Part shown: one piece after another, positions 6,068 through 12,092 of the stretch
Position numbering within the stretch: the stretch's first letter is position 1
How the letters are laid out: each line of letters opens with the position of its first letter
From: Afipia sp.
GTDB lineage: Bacteria; Pseudomonadota; Alphaproteobacteria; Rhizobiales; Xanthobacteraceae
NCBI GenBank assembly: GCA_020056155.1
Contig: JAGVII010000462.1
Coordinates: forward strand, 1-12,092
Direction: 5' to 3'
Length of the DNA stretch: 12,092 nt
Position numbers and translations under genes: made by a program
Notes under the pieces: model-generated
The model's database searches: none
Seen by the model: only the letters and a program-made list of their open reading frames with translations
Told to the model about the DNA's origin: nothing

Positions 6068-7860
6068 AGTACCTCAATCCCATCTGCTTCCTGATTTTCG
6101 CGATCATCCTCGTTGCTGTTCCCGTGATGGCCGACAACGAATATGAACTGCGGCTGTTCATGCTGTTCCTGATCTATGGCGTGATCGCGGTGGGTCTGAA
6201 TGTGCTAGTCGGCTTGACCGGCTTGGTATCGCTGGGGCAGGCGGGGCTGTTTGCGCTCGGCTCCTACACCGGGGCGATCCTCGCGATACGGCTGGGCTTC
6301 GATATTGTCGCCGCAGGCATCGGCGCGGCCATTGTCTCCGGACTCTTCGGTATTCTGCTTGCATTTCCCACCGTGCGTGTACGCGGCGTCTATCTTGCGG
6401 TGGTCACCATTGCGTTCGGCATCATCGTCGAGAATGTCGCGATCGAATGGCAGTCGCTGACGGGCGGAACCACAGGCCTGACGTCCATCCCGCGGCCGAA
6501 CATTTTCGGCATTCCGCTGTCGGGCTTTGCCTTCTATGGCGTTCTTGCGGTTACGTTGTTCGCGTTCACGCTCCTCATCCACAATCTGAAGCTGTCGCGC
6601 TACGGCCGCACCATGCTCGCCGTCTCGCAGAGCGAGACGGCCGCGCGCGCGCTCGGCATCAATCCGACCGGCATGCGAACGATGGCCTTCGTCATCTCAT
6701 CCGTAACGGCTGGAATCGCTGGAACCTTCTACGCCTTTCTGAACTCCTATATCTCGCCGGACATCTTCACCTTCTCGGACAGTGTTCGTTTTCTGCTGAT
6801 GGTGATCCTTGGCGGCGCGGGGTCAACCTTCGGACCGGTCATCGGCGCCTATATCCTGACCTACCTGCCCGAGTACCTCCAGCAGTTCCAGCTTTGGCAG
6901 AAGTTCGCCTATGGCGCGCTGCTGTTACTCGTGATGTTCGCACTGCCGCGCGGCATCCTCGGGACGCTCGCGCATCTGTTCAAGCGCTTTCGCCCGGCAG
7001 AGCGCGTACCTGACGCGTCCGAAGGCCTTCCGGCCGAGGCGGCGCTCCGGCGCGAGAAAAACACACAGTCGTCCGAGCTTGTCGCTAACGGTCTGACCGT
7101 GCGCTTCGGCGGCCTAACCGCGCTCTCCAAGGCATCGCTGCGGGTGAAGGCTGGTGAAATACACGCCCTGATTGGCCCCAACGGTGCCGGCAAATCGACT
7201 TTCGTCAACACTATATCCGGGTTCTATCGCGCCAATGAGGGCGAGTTCGGTCTCGATGGCATCGATATGACGGACCGACGCTCACTCGAGATTGCGCGTC
7301 TCGGTCTGTCCCGCACTTTTCAGAACACCGAGCTTTTCGGAGAACTGAGCGTGCTGGAAAACGTTATGGCGGGGTACGACCAGCGTCTGTCTTACGGCGT
7401 GTTCGACGCATTGCTGCGCACACCGCGAATGCGTCGGCAGGAACTCGAATGTCGCAAGACTGCCATCGGCTTGCTCGCATTCGTCGGCCTGTCGCCGTAC
7501 GCGAATGAGGAAGCGCGCTTCCTGCCATTCGGCCTGCAGCGACGGCTCGAGATCGCGCGGGCGCTTGCCTCCAAACCAAAGCTGTTGCTGCTCGATGAAC
7601 CTGCTGCTGGTCTGACGACGCAGGAGATCGACGAACTAGAGGAGATGGTGCGCCGGATAGCAGCGCTTGGCATTTCCGTTCTGCTCATCGAGCATCACGT
7701 CGATCTTATCATGGCGCTCGCCGATACCGTCACCGTCCTCGACTACGGCCAGGTGATCGCCAGTGATCGTCCATCCGTGATTCAGGACGACCCGCGCGTG
7801 ATTGAGGCGTATTTCGGTACATCCGCACACCTTGGCAAAACCGCGGAGACCGGCGTATGA
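6064..7860 (+). CDS. livM-livG: Fused LivM permease-LivG ATPase
   Basis: A single 598-residue frame joins two subunits that are often separate. Residues 1-315 are a LivM-type permease with multiple membrane segments and the coupling motif ETAARALGI (191-199). A charged linker of about residues 316-335 follows. The rest is a LivG-type ATPase with Walker A GPNGAGKST (371-379), Walker B LLLLDE with catalytic D511/E512, and an H-loop in IEHHVD. The ABC signature reads LPFGLQRRLEIARAL from residue 487, where LivG usually has LSYGEQ-like sequence, so the Ser and Glu positions are changed; this may alter ATPase behaviour or simply be a lineage variant. The fusion fixes a 1:1 ratio of permease and ATPase; the complex would still need LivH and LivF. 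The start overlaps the livH stop and the stop overlaps the livF start (ATGA at both ends). No frameshift or internal start was noticed at the junction. Confidence 0.94.
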   Translation: MKYLNPICFLIFAIILVAVPVMADNEYELRLFMLFLIYGVIAVGLNVLVGLTGLVSLGQAGLFALGSYTGAILAIRLGFDIVAAGIGAAIVSGLFGILLAFPTVRVRGVYLAVVTIAFGIIVENVAIEWQSLTGGTTGLTSIPRPNIFGIPLSGFAFYGVLAVTLFAFTLLIHNLKLSRYGRTMLAVSQSETAARALGINPTGMRTMAFVISSVTAGIAGTFYAFLNSYISPDIFTFSDSVRFLLMVILGGAGSTFGPVIGAYILTYLPEYLQQFQLWQKFAYGALLLLVMFALPRGILGTLAHLFKRFRPAERVPDASEGLPAEAALRREKNTQSSELVANGLTVRFGGLTALSKASLRVKAGEIHALIGPNGAGKSTFVNTISGFYRANEGEFGLDGIDMTDRRSLEIARLGLSRTFQNTELFGELSVLENVMAGYDQRLSYGVFDALLRTPRMRRQELECRKTAIGLLAFVGLSPYANEEARFLPFGLQRRLEIARALASKPKLLLLDEPAAGLTTQEIDELEEMVRRIAALGISVLLIEHHVDLIMALADTVTVLDYGQVIASDRPSVIQDDPRVIEAYFGTSAHLGKTAETGV

Positions 7861-8612
7861 GCGACGTTCTTCTCGAAATCAAGAATCTCGAATTGCGCTA
7901 TGGAGCTGCAATTGCCGTGCGTGACATCTCGCTCAGTGTAAAGCGGGGACAACTTGTCGCAGTCATCGGCAATAACGGCGCGGGGAAATCCTCGATGGTC
8001 CGCGGCGCCACGGGCCTTGTGCGACCGTCAGGCGGAAAGGTCTTCTTCCATGGTGACGATACGACAAACCTTAGCGCCGACCGCAAGGTTGCGCGCGGGC
8101 TCGTCATGGTACCGGAAGGGCGTCTTCTTTTCCCGGATCAGACGGTCGAAGACAACCTCGTCCTTGGAGCCTATCTGCAGGGCGGCATCAAGAGTCCGAA
8201 GTCGCGTTCGTCGTTGGAGAAAGTTCTCGCGCTGTTTCCACGACTCAAGGAGCGGCTCCATCAACAGGCGGGCAGCATGTCCGGCGGCGAGCAGCAAATG
8301 CTGGCCATTGCACGCGGGCTGATGGCCGAGCCCGAGCTTCTCATCATCGATGAACTGTCACTCGGACTTGCGCCGAAAATCGTCGATCAACTGATGGGAG
8401 TACTGACGACGCTCAACAAGGAAGGATTGACCATTCTTCTCGTAGAGCAACTCGCATCCTACGCGCTTGCGATCGCCGATTACGGTTTCGTTGTCGCGAA
8501 CGGAAAGATCGCGCGCGAAGGGCCGAGTGCGGCGTTGTTGCGCGATCCCGAGGTGATGGAAGCCTTCCTCGGCAAAAAGAAGTCTACCACTAACCACAAG
8601 CCTAAGGAGTGA
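7857..8612 (+). CDS. livF: HAAT ABC importer ATPase, LivF type
   Basis: The second ATPase of the importer, 251 residues, slightly longer than the usual 235-240 because of a hydrophilic Lys/Thr-rich tail. Walker A GNNGAGKSS spans residues 38-46, the signature SGGEQQ 142-147, and Walker B LLIIDE 161-166 followed by SLGLAP, a LivF hallmark. Two details differ from the textbook: Walker B is followed by Leu (DEL) where DEP is usual, and the switch position is Gln (LLVEQ), which is normal for LivF. It should pair with the LivG half of the preceding fusion protein. Translation is coupled at both ends: ATGA with the fusion gene upstream, and the hydrolase start lies 2 bases after its stop. Confidence 0.95.
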   Translation: MSDVLLEIKNLELRYGAAIAVRDISLSVKRGQLVAVIGNNGAGKSSMVRGATGLVRPSGGKVFFHGDDTTNLSADRKVARGLVMVPEGRLLFPDQTVEDNLVLGAYLQGGIKSPKSRSSLEKVLALFPRLKERLHQQAGSMSGGEQQMLAIARGLMAEPELLIIDELSLGLAPKIVDQLMGVLTTLNKEGLTILLVEQLASYALAIADYGFVVANGKIAREGPSAALLRDPEVMEAFLGKKKSTTNHKPKE

Positions 8613-8614
8613 CC

Positions 8615-9316
8615 ATGGCTCAACGCGTAATCGATCTCAGCCTTCTCATCGAAGACAACATGCCGGCCCACAAAATGTTTCAACGGCCGGTGATCACCGT
8701 CCACTTGAGCCATGAAAGCACCAAGGCGTCGGGCCTAGGGGTGCCGGGCGACCCGATGACATTTCAGACCAACCACATCGCGATGCTAGACCATGTCGGC
8801 ACCCATGTGGACGCCTTCCTTCATGTCAACCCGAAGGGCGCAGCGGTTGCCGACATGCCGCTCGACATGTTCATGGGCAAGGCGGTTTGCTTCGATCTCC
8901 AGCACATTCCGGATCTCGGCGACATCACCGCCAAGGATATGGAAGAGGCCGAGAAGAAGGTCGGCGTGAAGGTCGATGGGCATATCGTCCTGCTCTGCAC
9001 CGGCTTCCACAAACGCAACTATCCGACGCTCGATTCTGTGTGGAAGAATCCGCTGCTCACCGTCGAAGCAACCAAGTGGCTCCACGAGCGCAAATCGAAA
9101 ATGCATGGCGTCGAAGGGCCGTCGACTGACAAGCCGACAGACGATATCTTCGCCCAACACCGTTTGTGCCGTGATCTCGGAATGAGCCACTGGGAATGGC
9201 TGGTGAATCTTGAGTCTCTGCTTGGCAAGGGTGAGTTTCAATTCTTCGGTGCACCGCTGAAGTTCAAGGGCGGTTCGGGTTCCCCAGTTCGCGCCTTCGC
9301 CATAGTCAACGACTGA
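8615..9316 (+). CDS. Cyclase/kynurenine-formamidase-family metal hydrolase
   Basis: A 233-residue member of the cyclase family (PF04199), which includes kynurenine formamidase KynB and isatin hydrolase: metal-dependent enzymes that open amide, imide or formamide bonds. The metal-binding motif HxGTHxDxxxH is intact as HVGTHVDAFLH at residues 60-70, although the Pro common before the last part (HxDxPxH) is absent. A second conserved area is GHIVLLCTGF, followed by a histidine-containing segment. I chose ATG 8615 because AAGGAG (8604-8609) stands five bases before it; an overlapping GTG at 8609 lies inside that ribosome site. It is the last gene of the importer operon, directly before a terminator, implying that the imported compound or its product is the substrate. 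No signal peptide, so cytoplasmic. The exact reaction is not determinable; KynB itself is unlikely to be the best name without other kyn genes. Confidence 0.88.
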   Translation: MAQRVIDLSLLIEDNMPAHKMFQRPVITVHLSHESTKASGLGVPGDPMTFQTNHIAMLDHVGTHVDAFLHVNPKGAAVADMPLDMFMGKAVCFDLQHIPDLGDITAKDMEEAEKKVGVKVDGHIVLLCTGFHKRNYPTLDSVWKNPLLTVEATKWLHERKSKMHGVEGPSTDKPTDDIFAQHRLCRDLGMSHWEWLVNLESLLGKGEFQFFGAPLKFKGGSGSPVRAFAIVND

Positions 9317-9331
9317 TCTTCTCCAATATCT

Positions 9332-9365
9332 CCGGGCGGCCTCCGTCGGTCGCCCGGGTGTTTTT
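9332..9365 (+). terminator. Rho-independent terminator after the hydrolase gene
   Basis: The hairpin CCGGGCGGCC / GGTCGCCCGG forms 10 base pairs including one G-T wobble, with the six-base loop TCCGTC, and is followed three bases later by five T residues (9361-9365). It lies 15 bases after the stop of the hydrolase gene. It should end the importer operon transcript, so the amidase at 9389 depends on read-through or on a promoter overlapping this short gap. Confidence 0.88.
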
Positions 9366-9388
9366 CGTCAGATTCCAGAGGTGCATCC

Positions 9389-10795
9389 ATGTCGCATGAA
9401 TTCGATTACATGAGCGCGATGGAGATGCGTAGCCGCATCGCGGCGAAAGAGATTTCACCTGTGGAGGTGACAAGGCGAGCGTTAGACAAAGCAGAAGCCA
9501 CGCAGTCTACACTCAATGCATTCTATTGCCTGCTATCTGAGCCTGCGATGGCCGCAGCGAAGGTCGCCGAAGACGCCGTGATGAAGGGCGCGCCACTTGG
9601 TGCCCTTCACGGGATTCCGTTCTCGGCGAAGGATCTGATGGCGGTCAAAGGTGTGGGCTACGCTTCTGGTTCGCGCACGATGGAGGCGAATATTGCCGCC
9701 GTCGATGCGCCTGCGGTCGAGCGCGCGAAAGCCGCAGGCGCAATCCTGATCGGCAAGACCACGACAAGTGAATTCGGCTGCAAACCGGTCGGTGATAGTC
9801 CGCTCACCGGGATCACCCGCAACCCCTGGAATCTCGACAAAACACCTGGAGGTTCAAGCGCCGGCGCAGCCGCTTCTGTCGCGGCTGGAATCACGCCCTT
9901 CTCGCTGGGCACGGACGGTGGCGGATCGATCCGTATCCCTGCGGCGTTTACGGGACTGGCAGGCATCAAGGGACAGTTCGGGCGCGTGCCCGTGTGGCCG
10001 ACATCGGCGACGCCGACGCTGGCCCATGTAGGCGCACTGGCGCGCTCGGTAAGGGATGCTGCGCTGCTTTTCTCGGCGATCGCGGGCTTTGATCGCCGTG
10101 ATCCGTTCAGTGTCGCGGGCCCTGTCCCCGACGTTCTCGGTGCCGCCCACGCGTCAGTGACGGATCTCCAGATCGCCTACAGTCCGACGCTGGGCTATGC
10201 GCGCCCCGATCCAGAAGTCGTGAAGCTTACGGACAAGGCGGCGATCACGTTCAGGGAACTCGGCTGTACGGTTGATCTTGTCGAGGATGTTTTCGAAAGC
10301 GATCCTGCCGATCTTTGGACGGCGGAGTTTTATGCGGGTGTCGGGATCCGGCTGCGGTCGTTCATGGAGAACCAGCGCGATCTGCTTGATCCCGCTGTCG
10401 CCGATGTGCTCGAGCCGGCGCTCTCGCAGGACATGCGCGACTACTACACCAAGGTATTCGCCCGCTACGCGCTGCGCGACAAGATCGCCGCATTCTTCGC
10501 ACGTTACGACATTCTCATTTCGCCGGTTATTCCCGTTACCTCGCTCGATGCCGGCAAGAACATCCCAGACGGGCTGAGCGACCGAAATCTGGTCTCGTGG
10601 GTGTACTACACCTATCCATTCAATCTAACGGGACAGCCTGCTGCATCGGTGTGTGCCGGCATCGCCCCGGACGGCATGCCCGTAGGGCTGCAGATAGTTG
10701 GCCGGTCCCATTGTGAAGACGATGTGGTCCGGGCGGCGGCTTCTTTCGAACGCGCCCATTCGGCTGGCTATAACGTTCGTCAGTTCAACGCCTAG
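9389..10795 (+). CDS. Amidase-signature family hydrolase
   Basis: A 468-residue amidase-signature enzyme (PF01425) that hydrolyses carboxamides to acid plus ammonia or amine. The full Ser-cisSer-Lys triad is visible: K81 in PFSAKD, S156 in GGSSAG (the cis-Ser) and the nucleophile S180 in GTDGGGSIRIPA. The spacings, 75 and 24 residues, equal those of the well-known fatty acid amide hydrolase triad (142/217/241). The C-terminal part with PFNLTGQPA and GLQIVGR is typical of the bacterial family, related in architecture to GatA. As a free-standing gene beside an importer it is more likely catabolic than a tRNA amidotransferase subunit. AGAGGTG (9377-9383) supports the ATG. There is no signal peptide, so it is cytoplasmic. 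It sits 72 bp after the hydrolase gene across a terminator and probably acts on the same imported compound or its ring-opened product. The substrate is unknown. Confidence 0.93.
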   Translation: MSHEFDYMSAMEMRSRIAAKEISPVEVTRRALDKAEATQSTLNAFYCLLSEPAMAAAKVAEDAVMKGAPLGALHGIPFSAKDLMAVKGVGYASGSRTMEANIAAVDAPAVERAKAAGAILIGKTTTSEFGCKPVGDSPLTGITRNPWNLDKTPGGSSAGAAASVAAGITPFSLGTDGGGSIRIPAAFTGLAGIKGQFGRVPVWPTSATPTLAHVGALARSVRDAALLFSAIAGFDRRDPFSVAGPVPDVLGAAHASVTDLQIAYSPTLGYARPDPEVVKLTDKAAITFRELGCTVDLVEDVFESDPADLWTAEFYAGVGIRLRSFMENQRDLLDPAVADVLEPALSQDMRDYYTKVFARYALRDKIAAFFARYDILISPVIPVTSLDAGKNIPDGLSDRNLVSWVYYTYPFNLTGQPAASVCAGIAPDGMPVGLQIVGRSHCEDDVVRAAASFERAHSAGYNVRQFNA

Positions 10796-11069
10796 AGCCC
10801 TCACGGCGGTACCAACACGCTTCGGATAGTACGATAAAGTTCGCTGCGGCACTATGGACGACCCGCACTTACGCGGAGATAATTCGAACCCAGTCCCTCT
10901 CCCACCGCCAGATCCCGCCGTTCTCCATGTCACGGTATCCTGCGATAATCACTCCATCATCGCCCATGGCCGCACGAGCTTCCGTTGGGCTCGTCCTGAG
11001 TGACGCGGCTTCGTCTCGGGCCGTCTTTAGTGCCGATAACGCAAGGTCGCGATCTGAGGAGCAATCATC
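10796..11069. other. Intergenic region before the methyltransferase gene
   Basis: I see no gene in this gap. A 28-base tRNA-3'-end-like sequence lies at 10883-10910 and is listed separately. A 6-bp inverted repeat ACGAGC/GCTCGT (10974-10979 and 10989-10994, 9-base loop) has no T run, so I do not call it a terminator. A good ribosome site GAGGAG lies at 11056-11061, directly before the methyltransferase start. Promoter boxes are not clear. Confidence 0.5.
10883..10910 (+). other. tRNA 3'-end-like remnant
   Basis: The stretch starts TTCGAACCC and ends CTCTCCCACCGCCA, resembling a T loop, T-stem 3' strand, acceptor strand and CCA end. The tRNA-Ser at 10-99 ends TTCGAATCCCGC...TCTCTCCGCCA, so the two are similar but not identical. 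No matching 5' tRNA half or acceptor partner (GGTGGGA) is present upstream, so it is not a functional tRNA. It could be an old attachment-site copy of another tRNA, or a chance or dispersed repeat. Confidence 0.3.
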
Positions 11070-11705
11070 ATGAGCATCGCGAGCGACGCCCGTTTCTGGG
11101 ACCGGAGTTCACGGAAGTATGCCACCGGCGCGATTGCGGATCGAGCCGGGTATGAGCGCACGCTGGACCGGACCCGCGCCTTGTTGGGGTCAGGCGACAG
11201 TGTGTTGGAATTGGGCTGCGGAACAGGAACAACGGCGCTCCGGCTTGCGGGCGTTGTCCAAAACTATCTTGCGACGGATATTTCCGCCGGAATGATAGCG
11301 ATTGCCAACGAAAAGCAGGCCACTTGCCCCATGCCGGGTCTTGTCTTCCGCGCCGCGACCGCAGAGGCGCTTACGCCCGATGCGGCGCAGTTTAATGCAG
11401 TTCTGGTATTCAATTATCTCCATCTGGTCCGCGACCTGCATGGTACGCTGCGCGGCATCCACGCCTTGCTCACAGCGGAGGGTTTGTTCATCTCCAAGAC
11501 ACCCTGCGTCGGGGATATGAACCCACTCATCCGGTTTGCACTGCCTGCGATGCGCGCGATCGGTAAAGCACCCTATGCAGGCGTCTTCCAGGCGGCGGAT
11601 CTGAGCCAGCATATAAGCGCCGCAGGTTTCGACATTCTTGCCACTGAAAACCATGCAACGAAAGGCAACGATAACCGGCCCTATATCGTGGCTCGCAAAA
11701 GGTGA
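11070..11705 (+). CDS. Class I SAM-dependent methyltransferase
   Basis: A 211-residue methyltransferase of the Methyltransf_11/25 type. Motif I VLELGCGTG (residues 45-53) binds S-adenosylmethionine, the acidic residue ending strand 2 is D70 in ATDISAGMI, and the later AVLVFNYLHLV segment (around 110-120) corresponds to motif IV and the following helix. The N-terminal FWDRSSRKYA segment is common in UbiE/small-molecule methyltransferases. GAGGAG eight bases upstream supports the ATG. The length is usual for a minimal enzyme with no added substrate domain. Both neighbouring gaps are about 270-310 bp, so it is probably a single-gene transcript, and nothing around it indicates the acceptor. The function is a family-level call only. 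Confidence 0.9.
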   Translation: MSIASDARFWDRSSRKYATGAIADRAGYERTLDRTRALLGSGDSVLELGCGTGTTALRLAGVVQNYLATDISAGMIAIANEKQATCPMPGLVFRAATAEALTPDAAQFNAVLVFNYLHLVRDLHGTLRGIHALLTAEGLFISKTPCVGDMNPLIRFALPAMRAIGKAPYAGVFQAADLSQHISAAGFDILATENHATKGNDNRPYIVARKR

Positions 11706-12013
11706 CGTGAACAGCCGACGAACGCGGACGACGAAATGCCGTCTCGCCGGCTTAAGAGCATCTGCCGGGGATGCTAAAGCTGGCCTGTCTCCCGACCGGA
11801 CAGTCGCCTCAGGCCCTGCCCGAGACCCGCCGCGCTCCACGTTATGCTTAACCTTTCCTTTCAGAATCGGGCTCCGGAGTCTCTTTTTTGTCACGCTGGA
11901 GGAGAATGCATCTCGCGGCACCTCCAGAGGGAAACCATCCGGCCCGTCGTCCATTTCTCGTTAACTGGGGCGCCGATAGGGTCCGCCCAACTCAACATGG
12001 GGAGATAAGAGAG
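11706..12013. other. Intergenic region before the exported-protein gene
   Basis: No gene is supported in these 308 bases. A perfect 7-bp inverted repeat CTGGAGG/CCTCCAG (11896-11902 and 11921-11927) has an 18-base loop and no T run. A GC-rich palindrome CTCCGGAG at about 11872-11879 is followed by six T residues, but its arms leave no loop, so a terminator is doubtful. Purine-rich GGGGAGATAAGAGAG just before 12014 serves as the ribosome site of the next gene. It presumably also contains that gene's promoter, which I cannot pin down. Confidence 0.5.
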
Positions 12014-12092
12014 ATGGGTTATCGTTCCGCACTGGTCGCTTTCTCGGCTGCCGTTCTGGCTTCTACAGCTTCGGTCGCCGCTGATCTGCCGG
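12014..12092 (+). CDS. Exported, probably outer-membrane protein (5' end only)
   Basis: Only the first 26 codons are inside the window. They encode a clear Sec signal peptide: a short basic start (MGYR), a hydrophobic Ala/Val/Leu core, and a small-residue end before ADLP. This AADLP junction is frequent at the mature start of Omp31/porin-type outer-membrane proteins of Rhizobiales, so I infer an outer-membrane beta-barrel or porin. The purine-rich sequence just before the ATG is a strong ribosome site. The mature part is not seen, so a periplasmic protein is also possible. Confidence 0.7.
   Translation, partial: MGYRSALVAFSAAVLASTASVAADLP

Noticed and set aside
11865..11890. Palindrome plus T run resembling a terminator
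   Set aside because: The palindrome CTCCGGAG has no room for a loop, and the flanking bases do not pair well.
11190..11954. A 254-codon open frame on the minus strand
   Set aside because: It is antisense to the methyltransferase, which has intact SAM-binding motifs. The minus translation is Arg/Cys-rich with no family features.
1..12092. CRISPR arrays, insertion sequences and transposase genes
   Set aside because: No regularly spaced repeats, transposase motifs or terminal inverted repeats were seen on either strand.

Overview
The window looks like chromosomal DNA of an alphaproteobacterium, probably Rhizobiales and most likely the Bradyrhizobium/Rhodopseudomonas/Afipia group. The clues are the GC-rich genes, the compact high-affinity ABC importer operon, and a closing gene whose signal peptide ends in the AADLP pattern common in outer-membrane proteins of that group. 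The genus is an inference from style, not a match.

Left part (1-2606): a complete tRNA-Ser(GGA) gene is followed by a gene-poor, visibly less GC-rich stretch that reads as the remains of an inserted segment. It holds three broken pieces in a row. The first is the 3' end of an unknown gene with no start codon (262-570). The second is a SNF2/RapA-type helicase gene whose motifs are all intact but which is frameshifted near 2078 and cut short (554-2378). The third is a coiled-coil-like fragment in another frame (2368-2589) that runs into the end of the next gene. No integrase or second tRNA end is visible near it, so its origin by tRNA-directed insertion is a hypothesis.

Central part (2607-9366): a LysR-type regulator (minus strand) diverges from a branched-chain-amino-acid-type (HAAT) ABC importer operon. 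The order is periplasmic binding protein, LivH permease, a fused LivM permease-LivG ATPase, LivF ATPase, then a cyclase/kynurenine-formamidase-family metal hydrolase. The AT-rich regulator/operon gap contains two good LysR-type operator candidates. A perfect 10-bp stem-loop follows the binding-protein gene, and a strong rho-independent terminator follows the hydrolase. An amidase-signature enzyme with a complete Lys-Ser-Ser triad lies just after that terminator. Together these suggest regulated uptake of an amide- or amino-acid-like compound followed by hydrolysis of C-N bonds. The substrate cannot be read from the sequence.

Right part (10796-12092): a non-coding gap holds a short tRNA-3'-end-like sequence. 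It is followed by a small SAM-dependent methyltransferase gene, a 308-bp gap, and the first 26 codons of an exported, probably outer-membrane, protein that runs off the window.

The most unusual material is the decayed helicase locus beside tRNA-Ser, and the transporter-hydrolase-amidase cluster, whose substrate is unknown.
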